Below, one piece after another: positions 49,601 to 62,947 of a DNA stretch of 64,000 nt. Source of the DNA: Annona cherimola (Eukaryota > Streptophyta > Magnoliopsida > Magnoliales > Annonaceae); contig CM059971.1 of assembly GCA_030490835.1 (NCBI GenBank), forward strand, positions 49,276,012 to 49,340,011, in the 5' to 3' direction. How positions within the stretch are numbered: the first letter of the stretch is position 1; every line of letters starts with the position of its first letter. Below the pieces are notes generated by a model, which did no database searches, was not told the origin of the DNA, and saw nothing but the letters and a program-made list of their open reading frames with translations. Made by a program: the position numbers and the translations under genes.

Positions 49601-52455
49601 CATCCGTTGTCGTTCGAATGTAAATGAAATCAAGGGATTGTTGTTAATTGTTGTTGATTGAAGTTCCTTTCGTCCAATTCAGTTGTTTTGAATATATTGG
49701 AATGCGTTAAAGTTTACTCGTTCTCCTCACAGTCATATCAAGTCAATTAGATTGAGTCGTACTCAATTCTAACTAATCAAAGTTCATTCTATAAAACTCA
49801 ATTCATTTGATTCGATTAGAATGCCTTTAAGGTCATCCGTTGTCGTTCGAATGTAAATGAAATCAAGGAATTGTTGTTAATTGTTGTTGATTGAAGTTCT
49901 TTTCGTCCAATTCAGTTGTTTTGAATCTTTTGAAATGCGTTAAAGTTTACTCGTTCTCATTACAGTCAAATCAAGTCAATCAGATTGAGTTCTACTCAAT
50001 TCTAACTAATCAAAGTTCATTCTATAAAACTCAATTCATTGGATTCGATTTGAATGCCTTTAAGGTCATCCGTTGTCGTTCGAATGTAAATGAAATCAAG
50101 GGATTGTCGTTTATTGTTGTTGATTGAAGTTCCTTTCGTCCAATTCAGTTGTTTTGAACCTATTGGAATGCGTTAAAGTCTACTCGTTCTTATTACAGTC
50201 AAATCAAGTCAATTAGATTGAATTATACTCAATTCTAATTAATCAAAGTTCATTCTATCAAACTCAATTCATTTGATTCGATTAGAATGCCTTTAAGGTC
50301 ATCCGTTGTCGTTCGAATGTAAATGAAATCAAGGGATTGTTGTTAATTGTTGTTGATTGAAGTTCCTTTCGTCCAATTCAGTTGTTTTGAATATATTGGA
50401 ATGCGTTAAAGTTTACTCGTTCTCCTCACAGTCATATCAAGTCAATTAGATTGAGTCGTACTCAATTCTAACTAATCAAAGTTCATTCTATAAAACTCAA
50501 TTCATTTGATTCGATTAGAATGCCTTTAAGGTCATCCGTTGTCGTTCGAATGTAAATGAAATCAAGGAATTGTTGTTAATTGTTGTTGATTGAAGTTCTT
50601 TTCGTCCAATTCAGTTGTTTTGAATCTTTTGAAATGCGTTAAAGTTTACTCGTTCTCATTACAGTCAAATCAAGTCAATCAGATTGAGTTCTACTCAATT
50701 CTAACTAATCAAAGTTCATTCTATAAAACTCAATTCATTGGATTCGATTTGAATGCCTTTAAGGTCATCCGTTGTCGTTCGAATGTAAATGAAATCAAGG
50801 GATTGTCGTTTATTGTTGTTGATTGAAGTTCCTTTCGTCCAATTCAGTTGTTTTGAACCTATTGGAATGCGTTAAAGTCTACTCGTTCTTATTACAGTCA
50901 AATCAAGTCAATTAGATTGAATTATACTCAATTCTAATTAATCAAAGTTCATTCTATCAAACTCAATTCATTTGATTCGATTAGAATGCCTTTAAGGTCA
51001 TCCGTTGTCGTTCGAATGTAAATGAAATCAAGGGATTGTTGTTAATTGTTGTTGATTGAAGTTCTTTTCGTCCAATTCAGTTGTTTTGAATCTTTTGAAA
51101 TGCGTTAAAGTTTACTCGTTCTCATTACAGTCAAATCAAGTCAATCAGATTGAGTTCTACTCAATTCTAACTAATCAAAGTTCATTCTATAAAACTCAAT
51201 TCATTGGATTCGATTTGAATGCCTTTAAGGTCATCCGTTGTCGTTCGAATGTAAATGAAATCAAGGGATTGTCGTTTATTGTTGTTGATTGAAGTTCCTT
51301 TCGTCCAATTCAGTTGTTTTGAACCTATTGGAATGCGTTAAAGTCTACTCGTTCTTATTACAGTCAAATCAAGTCAATTAGATTGAATTATACTCAATTC
51401 TAATTAATCAAAGTTCATTCTATCAAACTCAATTCATTTGATTCGATTAGAATGCCTTTAAGGTCATCCGTTGTCGTTCGAATGTAAATGAAATCAAGGA
51501 ATTGTTGTTAATTGTTGTTGATTAAAGTTCTTTTCGTCCAATTCAGTTGTATTGAATCTTTTGGAATGCGTTAAAGTTTACTCGTTCTCATTACAGTCAA
51601 ATCAAGTCAATCAGATTGAGTTATACTCAATTCTAACTAATCAAAGTTCATTCTATCAAACTTAATTGATTTGATTCGATTTGAATGCCTTTAAGGTCAT
51701 CCGTTGTCGTTCGAATGTAAATGAAATAAAGGGATTGTTGTTAATTGTTGTTCATTGAAGTTCCTATCGTCCCATTCAGTTGTTTTGAATCTACTAGAAT
51801 GCGTTAAAAGTTTACTCATTCCACTTACAGTCAAATCAAGTCAATTAGATTTTGTTGTACTCAATTCCAGCTAATCAAAGTTCATTTTATCAAACTCAAT
51901 TCATTTAATTCGATTTCAATGCCTTTAAGGTCATTCCTTGTCGTTCGAATGTAAATGAAATAAAGGGATTGTTGTTAATTGTTGTTCATTGAAGTTCCTT
52001 TCGTCCAATTCAGTTTTTTTGAATCTATTGGAATGTTTTAAAGTTTACTCGTTCAACTTACAGTCAAATCAAGTCAATTAGATTGAGTTATACTCAATTC
52101 TAACTAATCAAAGTTCATTCTATCAAACTCAATTCATTTGATTCCATTTTAATGCGTTTAAAGTCATCCGTTGCCGTTCGAATGTAAATGAAATCAAGGG
52201 ATTGTTGTTAATTGTTGTTGACTGAAGTTCCTTTCGTCCAATTCAGTTGTTTTGAATCTTTTGAAATGCGTTAAACTTTACTCGTTCTCATTACAGTCAA
52301 ATCAAGTCAATTGGATTGAGTTGTATTCAAATCAAGCTAATCAAAGTTCATTCTATCAAACTCAATTCATTTGATTCGATATCAATGCCTTTATGGTCAT
52401 GCGTTGTCGTTCGAATGTAAATGAAATAAAGAGATTGTTGTTAAATGTTGTTGAT
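46627..52455 (+). repeat. 25-monomer unit, 5,829 bp with E-A-B triplet expansion
   Basis: Order: G-H-I/J-L-E-A/H-B-C/H-I-L-E-A-B-E-A-B-E-A-B-A-B-C-M-J-K. 47793 (A start, C-like GTTGTATTG, then the H inserted A and CTCATTCCAC, back to CAATCAG) and 48260 (C start, H body) are 234-bp hybrids made by moving the H segment into new partners. E-A-B (699 bp) is present three times, at 48960, 49659 and 50358, followed by an extra A-B. Confidence 0.87.
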
Positions 52456-54786
52456 TGAAGTTCCTTTCATCCGATTCAGTTGTATTGAATCTTTTGGAAT
52501 GCGTTAAAGTTTACTCGTTCTCATTACAGTCAAATCAAGTCAATCAGATTGAGTTATACTCAATTCTAACGAATCAAAGTTCATTCTATGAAACTCAATT
52601 CATTCGATTCGATTTGAACGCCTTTAAGGTCTTCCGTTCTCGTTCGAATGTAAATTAAATAAAGGGATTGTTGTTAATTGTTGTTCATTTAAGTTCCTCT
52701 CGTCCCATTCAGTTGTTTTGAATCTACTGGAATGCGTTAAAAGTTTACTCATTCCACTTACAGTCAAATCAAGTCAATTAGATTTAGTCGTAATCAATTC
52801 CAGCTAATCAAAGTTCATTTTATCAAACTCAATTCATTTAATTCGATTTCAATGCCTTTAAGGTCATTCCTTGTCGTTCGAATGTAAATGAAATAAAGGG
52901 ATTGTTGTTAATTGTTGTTCATTGAAGTTCCTTTCCTCCAATTCAGTTGTTTTGAACGTATTGGAATGCGTTAAAGTTTACTCATTCTCATTACAGTCAA
53001 ATCAAGTCAATTAGATTGAGTTATACTCAATTCTAATTAATCAAAGTTCATTCTATCAAACTCAATTCATTTGATTCGATTAGAATGCCTTTAAGGTCAT
53101 CCGTTGTCGTTCGAATGTAAATGAAATCAAGGGATTGTTGTTAATTGTTGTTGATTGAAGTTCCTTTCGTCCAATTCAGTTGTTTTGAACCTATTGGAAT
53201 GCGTTAAAGTTTACTCCTTCTCCTTACAGTCAAATCAAGTCAATTAGATTGAGTTCTACTCAATTCTAACTAATCAAAGTTCATTCTATAAAACTCAATT
53301 CATTGGATTCGATTTGAATGCCTTTAAGGTCATCCGTTGTCGTTCGAATGTAAATGAAATCAAGGGATTGTCGTTTATTGTTGTTGATTGAAGTTCCTTT
53401 CGTCCAATTCAGTTGTTTTGAACCTATTGGAATGCGTTAAAGTCTACTCGTTCTTATTACAGTCAAATCAAGTCAATTAGATTGAATTATACTCAATTCT
53501 AATTAATCAAAGTTCATTCTATCAAACTCAATTCATTTGATTCGATTAGAATGCCTTTAAGGTCATCCGTTGTCGTTCGAATGTAAATGAAATCAAGGGA
53601 TTGTTGTTAATTGTTGTTGATTGAAGTTCCTTTCGTCCAATTCAGTTGTTTTGAATATATTGGAATGCGTTAAAGTTTACTCGTTCTCCTCACAGTCATA
53701 TCAAGTCAATTAGATTGAGTCGTACTCAATTCTAACTAATCAAAGTTCATTCTATAAAACTCAATTCATTTGATTCGATTAGAATGCCTTTAAGGTCATC
53801 CGTTGTCGTTCGAATGTAAATGAAATCAAGGAATTGTTGTTAATTGTTGTTGATTGAAGTTCTTTTCGTCCAATTCAGTTGTTTTGAATCTTTTGAAATG
53901 CGTTAAAGTTTACTCGTTCTCATTACAGTCAAATCAAGTCAATCAGATTGAGTTCTACTCAATTCTAACTAATCAAAGTTCATTCTATAAAACTCAATTC
54001 ATTGGATTCGATTTGAATGCCTTTAAGGTCATCCGTTGTCGTTCGAATGTAAATGAAATCAAGGGATTGTCGTTTATTGTTGTTGATTGAAGTTCCTTTC
54101 GTCCAATTCAGTTGTTTTGAACCTATTGGAATGCGTTAAAGTCTACTCGTTCTTATTACAGTCAAATCAAGTCAATTAGATTTTGTTGTACTCAATTCCA
54201 GCTAATCAAAGTTCATTTTATCAAACTCAATTCATTTAATTCGATTTCAATGCCTTTAAGGTCATTCCTTGTCGTTCGAATGTAAATGAAATAAAGGGAT
54301 TGTTGTTAATTGTTGTTCATTGAAGTTCCTTTCGTCCAATTCAGTTTTTTTGAATCTATTGGAATGTTTTAAAGTTTACTCGTTCAACTTACAGTCAAAT
54401 CAAGTCAATTAGATTGAGTTATACTCAATTCTAACTAATCAAAGTTCATTCTATCAAACTCAATTCATTTGATTCCATTTTAATGCGTTTAAAGTCATCC
54501 GTTGCCGTTCGAATGTAAATGAAATCAAGGGATTGTTGTTAATTGTTGTTGACTGAAGTTCCTTTCGTCCAATTCAGTTGTTTTGAATCTTTTGAAATGC
54601 GTTAAACTTTACTCGTTCTCATTACAGTCAAATCAAGTCAATTGGATTGAGTTGTATTCAAATCAAGCTAATCAAAGTTCATTCTATCAAACTCAATTCA
54701 TTTGATTCGATATCAATGCCTTTATGGTCATGCGTTGTCGTTCGAATGTAAATGAAATAAAGAGATTGTTGTTAAATGTTGTTGAT
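52456..54786 (+). repeat. 10-mer unit, 2,331 bp: G-H-I-L/A-B-E-A-B/M-J-K
   Basis: 53156 is an L/A hybrid (ACTCCTTCTCCTTAC, then GAGTTCTACTC and CATTGGATTCG). 54088 is a B/M hybrid that keeps 233 bp, because the B part replaces the inserted A (GTCTACTCGTTCTTATT, then GATTTTGTTGTACTC). G has TTGAACGCC. Confidence 0.88.
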
Positions 54787-57584
54787 TGAAGTTCCTTTCA
54801 TCCGATTCAGTTGTATTGAATCTTTTGGAATGCGTTAAAGTTTACTCGTTCTCATTACAGTCAAATCAAGTCAATCAGATTGAGTTATACTCAATTCTAA
54901 CGAATCAAAGTTCATTCTATGAAACTCAATTCATTCGATTCGATTTGAACGCCTTTAAGGTCTTCCGTTCTCGTTCGAATGTAAATTAAATAAAGGGATT
55001 GTTGTTAATTGTTGTTCATTTAAGTTCCTCTCGTCCCATTCAGTTGTTTTGAATCTACTGGAATGCGTTAAAAGTTTACTCATTCCACTTACAGTCAAAT
55101 CAAGTCAATTAGATTTAGTCGTAATCAATTCCAGCTAATCAAAGTTCATTTTATCAAACTCAATTCATTTAATTCGATTTCAATGCCTTTAAGGTCATTC
55201 CTTGTCGTTCGAATGTAAATGAAATAAAGGGATTGTTGTTAATTGTTGTTCATTGAAGTTCCTTTCCTCCAATTCAGTTGTTTTGAACGTATTGGAATGC
55301 GTTAAAGTTTACTCATTCTCATTACAGTCAAATCAAGTCAATTAGATTGAGTTATACTCAATTCTAATTAATCAAAGTTCATTCTATCAAACTCAATTCA
55401 TTTGATTCGATTAGAATGCCTTTAAGGTCATCCGTTGTCGTTCGAATGTAAATGAAATCAAGGGATTGTTGTTAATTGTTGTTGATTGAAGTTCCTTTCG
55501 TCCAATTCAGTTGTTTTGAACCTATTGGAATGCGTTAAAGTTTACTCCTTCTCCTTACAGTCAAATCAAGTCAATTAGATTGAGTTCTACTCAATTCTAA
55601 CTAATCAAAGTTCATTCTATAAAACTCAATTCATTGGATTCGATTTGAATGCCTTTAAGGTCATCCGTTGTCGTTCGAATGTAAATGAAATCAAGGGATT
55701 GTCGTTTATTGTTGTTGATTGAAGTTCCTTTCGTCCAATTCAGTTGTTTTGAACCTATTGGAATGCGTTAAAGTCTACTCGTTCTTATTACAGTCAAATC
55801 AAGTCAATTAGATTGAATTATACTCAATTCTAATTAATCAAAGTTCATTCTATCAAACTCAATTCATTTGATTCGATTAGAATGCCTTTAAGGTCATCCG
55901 TTGTCGTTCGAATGTAAATGAAATCAAGGGATTGTTGTTAATTGTTGTTGATTGAAGTTCCTTTCGTCCAATTCAGTTGTTTTGAATATATTGGAATGCG
56001 TTAAAGTTTACTCGTTCTCCTCACAGTCATATCAAGTCAATTAGATTGAGTCGTACTCAATTCTAACTAATCAAAGTTCATTCTATAAAACTCAATTCAT
56101 TTGATTCGATTAGAATGCCTTTAAGGTCATCCGTTGTCGTTCGAATGTAAATGAAATCAAGGAATTGTTGTTAATTGTTGTTGATTGAAGTTCTTTTCGT
56201 CCAATTCAGTTGTTTTGAATCTTTTGAAATGCGTTAAAGTTTACTCGTTCTCATTACAGTCAAATCAAGTCAATCAGATTGAGTTCTACTCAATTCTAAC
56301 TAATCAAAGTTCATTCTATAAAACTCAATTCATTGGATTCGATTTGAATGCCTTTAAGGTCATCCGTTGTCGTTCGAATGTAAATGAAATCAAGGGATTG
56401 TCGTTTATTGTTGTTGATTGAAGTTCCTTTCGTCCAATTCAGTTGTTTTGAACCTATTGGAATGCGTTAAAGTCTACTCGTTCTTATTACAGTCAAATCA
56501 AGTCAATTAGATTGAATTCTACTCAATTCTAATTAATCAAAGTTCATTCTATCAAACTCAATTCATTTGATTCGATTAGAATGCCTTTAAGGTCATCCGT
56601 TGTCGTTCGAATGTAAATGAAATCAAGGAATTGTTGTTAATTGTTGTTGATTAAAGTTCTTTTCGTCCAATTCAGTTGTATTGAATCTTTTGGAATGCGT
56701 TAAAAGTTTACTCATTCCACTTACAGTCAAATCAAGTCAATTAGATTTAGTCGTAATCAATTCCAGCTAATCAAAGTTCATTTTATCAAACTCAATTCAT
56801 TTAATTCGATTTCAATGCCTTTAAGGTCATTCCTTGTCGTTCGAATGTAAATGAAATAAAGGGATTGTTGTTAATTGTTGTTCATTGAAGTTCCTTTCCT
56901 CCAATTCAGTTGTTTTGAACGTATTGGAATGCGTTAAAGTTTACTCGTTCGCATTACAGTCAAATCAAGTCAATTAGATTGAGTTATACTCAATTCTAAT
57001 TAATCAAAGTTCATTCTATCAAACTCAATTCATTTGATTCGATTAGAATGCCTTTAAGGTCATCCGTTGTCGTTCGAATGTAAATGAAATCAAGGGATTG
57101 TTGTTAATTGTTGTTGATTGAAGTTCCTTTCGTCCAATTCAGTTGTTTTGAACCTATTGGAATGCGTTAAAGTTTACTCCTTCTCCTTACAGTCAAATCA
57201 AGTCAATTAGATTGAGTTATACTCAATTCTAACAAATCAAAGTTCATTGTATTCAACTCAATTCATTTAATTCGATTAGAATGCCTTTAAGGTCATCCGT
57301 TGCCGTTCGAATGTAAATGAAATCAAGGGATTGTTGTTAATTGTTGTTGACTGAAGTTCCTTTCGTCCAATTCAGTTGTTTTGAATCTTTTGAAATGCGT
57401 TAAACTTTACTCGTTCTCATTACAGTCAAATCAAGTCAATTGGATTGAGTTGTATTCAAATCAAGCTAATCAAAGTTCATTCTATCAAACTCAATTCATT
57501 TGATTCGATATCAATGCCTTTATGGTCATGCGTTGTCGTTCGAATGTAAATGAAATAAAGAGATTGTTGTTAAATGTTGTTGAT
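54787..57584 (+). repeat. 12-mer unit, 2,798 bp: G-H-I-L/A-B-E-A-B-C/H-I-L-K
   Basis: The first seven monomers repeat the preceding unit, including the L/A hybrid. It then continues B (56419, with GAATTCTACTC), a C/H hybrid (56652), I (56886, GTTCGCATTAC), L and K. It has the same C/H-I-L series as 48260-48959, so this segment was copied between the two units. Confidence 0.87.
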
Positions 57585-60149
57585 TGAAGTTCCTTTCATC
57601 CGATTCAGTTGTATTGAATCTTTTGGAATGCGTTAAAGTTTACTCGTTCTCATTACAGTCAAATCAAGTCAATCAGATTGAGTTATACTCAATTCTAACG
57701 AATCAAAGTTCATTCTATGAAACTCAATTCATTCGATTCGATTTGAATGCCTTTAAGGTCTTCCGTTCTCGTTCGAATGTAAATTAAATAAAGGGATTGT
57801 TGTTAATTGTTGTTCATTTAAGTTCCTCTCGTCCCATTCAGTTGTTTTGAATCTACTGGAATGCGTTAAAAGTTTACTCATTCCACTTACAGTCAAATCA
57901 AGTCAATTAGATTTAGTCGTAATCAATTCCAGCTAATCAAAGTTCATTTTATCAAACTCAATTCATTTAATTCGATTTCAATGCCTTTAAGGTCATTCCT
58001 TGTCGTTCGAATGTAAATGAAATAAAGGGATTGTTGTTAATTGTTGTTGACTGAAGTTCCTTTCGTCCAATTAAGTTGTTTTGAATATATTGGAATGCGT
58101 TAAAGTTTACTCATTCTCCTCACAGTCATATCAAGTCAATTAGATTGAGTTATACTCAATTCTCACAAATCAAAGTTCATTGTATTCAACTCAATTCATT
58201 TAATTCGATTAGAATGCCTTTAAGGTCATCCGTTGCCGTTCGAATGTAAATGAAATCAAGGGATTGTTGTTAATTGTTGTTGACTGAAGTTCCTTTCGTC
58301 CAATTCAGTTGTTTTGAATATATTGGAATGCGTTAAAGTTTACTCGTTCTCCTCACAGTCATATCAAGTCAATTAGATTGAGTTATACTCAATTCTAACA
58401 AATCAAAGTTCATTGTATTCAACTCAATTCATTTAATTCGATTAGAATGCCTTTAAGGTCATCCGTTGTCGTTCGAATGTAAATGAAATCAAGGGATTGT
58501 TGTTAATTGTTGTTGATTGAAGTTCCTTTCGTCCAATTCAGTTGTTTTGAATATATTGGAATGCGTTAAAGTTTACTCGTTCTCCTCACAGTCATATCAA
58601 GTCAATTAGATTGAGTCGTACTCAATTCTAACTAATCAAAGTTCATTCTATAAAACTCAATTCATTTGATTCGATTAGAATGCCTTTAAGGTCATCCGTT
58701 GTCGTTCGAATGTAAATGAAATCAAGGAATTGTTGTTAATTGTTGTTGATTGAAGTTCTTTTCGTCCAATTCAGTTGTTTTGAATCTTTTGAAATGCGTT
58801 AAAGTTTACTCGTTCTCATTACAGTCAAATCAAGTCAATCAGATTGAGTTCTACTCAATTCTAACTAATCAAAGTTCATTCTATAAAACTCAATTCATTT
58901 GATTCGATTTGAATGCCTTTAAGGTCATCCGTTGTCGTTCGAATGTAAATGAAATCAAGGGATTGTCGTTTATTGTTGTTGATTGAAGTTCCTTTCGTCC
59001 AATTCAGTTGTTTTGAACCTATTGGAATGCGTTAAAGTCTACTCGTTCTTATTACAGTCAAATCAAGTCAATTAGATTGAATTATACTCAATTCTAATTA
59101 ATCAAAGTTCATTCTATCAAACTCAATTCATTTGATTCGATTAGAATGCCTTTAAGGTCATCCGTTGTCGTTCGAATGTAAATGAAATCAAGGAATTGTT
59201 GTTAATTGTTGTTGATTAAAGTTCTTTTCGTCCAATTCAGTTGTATTGAATCTTTTGGAATGCGTTAAAGTTTACTCGTTCTCATTACAGTCAAATCAAG
59301 TCAATCAGATTGAGTTATACTCAATTCTAACTAATCAAAGTTCATTCTATCAAACTTAATTGATTTGATTCGATTTGAATGCCTTTAAGGTCATCCGTTG
59401 TCGTTCGAATGTAAATGAAATAAAGGGATTGTTGTTAATTGTTGTTCATTGAAGTTCCTATCGTCCCATTCAGTTGTTTTGAATCTACTGGAATGCGTTA
59501 AAAGTTTACTCATTCCACTTATAGTCAAATCAAGTCAATTAGATTTTGTTGTACTCAATTCCAGCTAATCAAAGTTCATTTTATCAAACTCAATTCATTT
59601 AATTCGATTTCAATGCCTTTAAGGTCATTCCTTGTCGTTCGAATGTAAATGAAATAAAGGGATTGTTGTTAATTGTTGTTCATTGAAGTTCCTTTCGTCC
59701 AATTCAGTTTTTTTGAATCTATTGGAATGTTTTAAAGTTTACTCGTTCAACTTACAGTCAAATCAAGTCAATTAGATTGAGTTATACTCAATTCTAACTA
59801 ATCAAAGTTCATTCTATCAAACTCAATTCATTTGATTCCATTTTAATGCGTTTAAAGTCATCCGTTGCCGTTCGAATGTAAATGAAATCAAGGGATTGTT
59901 GTTAATTGTTGTTGACTGAAGTTCCTTTCGTCCAATTCAGTTGTTTTGAATCTTTTGAAATGCGTTAAACTTTACTCGTTCTCATTACAGTCAAATCAAG
60001 TCAATTGGATTGAGTTGTATTCAAATCAAGTTAATCAAAGTTCATTCTATCAAACTCAATTCATTTGATTCGATATCAATGCCTTTATGGTCATGCGTTG
60101 TCGTTCGAATGTAAATGAAATAAAGAGATTGTTGTTAAATGTTGTTGAT
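57585..60149 (+). repeat. 11-mer, 2,565 bp: G-H-E/L-E/L-E-A-B-C-M-J-K
   Basis: Canonical length, but I and L are replaced by two E/L hybrids (58052, 58285: AATATATTGG and CTCACAGTCATATC, then GAGTTATACTC and GTATTCAACTC). 58052 has CAATTAAGTTG and TTCTCACAAATC. M (59450) has CCACTTATAGTC, like M at 22378. K has TCAAGTTAATC. Confidence 0.88.
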
Positions 60150-62947
60150 TGAAGTTCCTTTCATCCGATTCAGTTGTATTGAATCTTTTGAAATGCGTTA
60201 AAGTTTACTCGTTCTCATTACAGTCAAATCAAGTCAATCAGATTGAGTTATACTCAATTCTAACGAATCAAAGTTCATTCTATGAAACTCAATTCATTCG
60301 ATTCGATTTGAATGCCTTTAAGGTCTTCCGTTCTCGTTCGAATGTAAATTAAATAAAGGGATTGTTGTTAATTGTTGTTCATTTAAGTTCCTCTCGTCCC
60401 ATTCAGTTGTTTTGAATCTACTGGAATGCGTTAAAAGTTTACTCATTCCACTTACAGTCAAATCAAGTCAATTAGATTTAGTCGTAATCAATTCCAGCTA
60501 ATCAAAGTTCATTTTATCAAACTCAATTCATTTAATTCGATTTCAATGCCTTTAAGGTCATTCCTTGTCGTTCGAATGTAAATGAAATAAAGGGATTGTT
60601 GTTAATTGTTGTTCATTGAAGTTCCTTTCCTCCAATTCAGTTGTTTTGAACGTATTGGAATGCGTTAAAGTTTACTCGTTCTCATTACAGTCAAATCAAG
60701 TCAATTAGATTGAGTTATACTCAATTCTAACTAATCAAAGTTCATTCTATAAAACTCAATTCATTTGATTCGATTAGAATGCCTTTAAGGTCATCCGTTG
60801 TCGTTCGAATGTAAATGAAATCAAGGAATTGTTGTTAATTGTTGTTGATTGAAGTTCTTTTCGTCCAATTCAGTTGTTTTGAATCTTTTGAAATGCGTTA
60901 AAGTTTACTCGTTCTCATTACAGTCAAATCAAGTCAATCAGATTGAGTTCTACTCAATTCTAACTAATCAAAGTTCATTCTATAAAACTCAATTCATTTG
61001 ATTCGATTAGAATGCCTTTAAGGTCATCCGTTGTCGTTCGAATGTAAATGAAATCAAGGGATTGTTGTTAATTGTTGTTGACTGAAGTTCCTTTCGTCCA
61101 ATTCAGTTGTTTTGAATATATTGGAATGCGTTAAAGTTTACTCATTCTCCTCACAGTCATATCAAGTCAATTAGATTGAGTTATACTCAATTCTCACAAA
61201 TCAAAGTTCATTGTATTCAACTCAATTCATTTAATTCGATTAGAATGCCTTTAAGGTCATCCGTTGTCGTTCGAATGTAAATGAAATCAAGGGATTGTTG
61301 TTAATTGTTGTTGATTGAAGTTCCTTTCGTCCAATTCAGTTGTTTTGAATATATTGGAATGCGTTAAAGTTTACTCGTTCTCCTCACAGTCATATCAAGT
61401 CAATTAGATTGAGTCGTACTCAATTCTAACTAATCAAAGTTCATTCTATAAAACTCAATTCATTTGATTCGATTAGAATGCCTTTAAGGTCATCCGTTGT
61501 CGTTCGAATGTAAATGAAATCAAGGAATTGTTGTTAATTGTTGTTGATTGAAGTTCTTTTCGTCCAATTCAGTTGTTTTGAATCTTTTGAAATGCGTTAA
61601 AGTTTACTCGTTCTCATTACAGTCAAATCAAGTCAATCAGATTGAGTTCTACTCAATTCTAACTAATCAAAGTTCATTCTATAAAACTCAATTCATTTGA
61701 TTCGATTTGAATGCCTTTAAGGTCATCCGTTGTCGTTCGAATGTAAATGAAATCAAGGGATTGTCGTTTATTGTTGTTGATTGAAGTTCCTTTCGTCCAA
61801 TTCAGTTGTTTTGAACCTATTGGAATGCGTTAAAGTCTACTCGTTCTTATTACAGTCAAATCAAGTCAATTAGATTGAATTATACTCAATTCTAATTAAT
61901 CAAAGTTCATTCTATCAAACTCAATTCATTTGATTCGATTAGAATGCCTTTAAGGTCATCCGTTGTCGTTCGAATGTAAATGAAATCAAGGAATTGTTGT
62001 TAATTGTTGTTGATTAAAGTTCTTTTCGTCCAATTCAGTTGTATTGAATCTTTTGGAATGCGTTAAAGTTTACTCGTTCTCATTACAGTCAAATCAAGTC
62101 AATCAGATTGAGTTATACTCAATTCTAACTAATCAAAGTTCATTCTATCAAACTTAATTGATTTGATTCGATTTGAATGCCTTTAAGGTCATCCGTTGTC
62201 GTTCGAATGTAAATGAAATAAAGGGATTGTTGTTAATTGTTGTTCATTGAAGTTCCTATCGTCCCATTCAGTTGTTTTGAATCTACTGGAATGCGTTAAA
62301 AGTTTACTCATTCCACTTACAGTCAAATCAAGTCAATTAGATTTTGTTGTACTCAATTCCAGCTAATCAAAGTTCATTTTATCAAACTCAATTCATTTAA
62401 TTCGATTTCAATGCCTTTAAGGTCATTCCTTGTCGTTCGAATGTAAATGAAATAAAGGGATTGTTGTTAATTGTTGTTCATTGAAGTTCCTTTCGTCCAA
62501 TTCAGTTTTTTTGAATCTATTGGAATGTTTTAAAGTTTACTCGTTCAACTTACAGTCAAATCAAGTCAATTAGATTGAGTTATACTCAATTCTAACTAAT
62601 CAAAGTTCATTCTATCAAACTCAATTCATTTGATTCCATTTTAATGCGTTTAAAGTCATCCGTTGCCGTTCGAATGTAAATGAAATCAAGGGATTGTTGT
62701 TAATTGTTGTTGACTGAAGTTCCTTTCGTCCAATTCAGTTGTTTTGAATCTTTTGAAATGCGTTAAACTTTACTCGTTCTCATTACAGTCAAATCAAGTC
62801 AATTGGATTGAGTTGTATTCAAATCAAGCTAATCAAAGTTCATTCTATCAAACTCAATTCATTTGATTCGATATCAATGCCTTTATGGTCATGCGTTGTC
62901 GTTCGAATGTAAATGAAATAAAGAGATTGTTGTTAAATGTTGTTGAT
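60150..62947 (+). repeat. 12-mer HOR, 2,798 bp: G-H-I/E-A/E-E/L-E-A-B-C-M-J-K
   Basis: 60617 is an I/E hybrid (TTTCCTCC and AACGTATTGG, then CTATAAAACT). 60850 is an A/E hybrid (A start, GATTAGAATGCC end, GTTGAC tail). 61083 is E/L with TTCTCACAAATC. G reads TTTTGAAATG here and TTTTGGAATG elsewhere. Confidence 0.88.
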
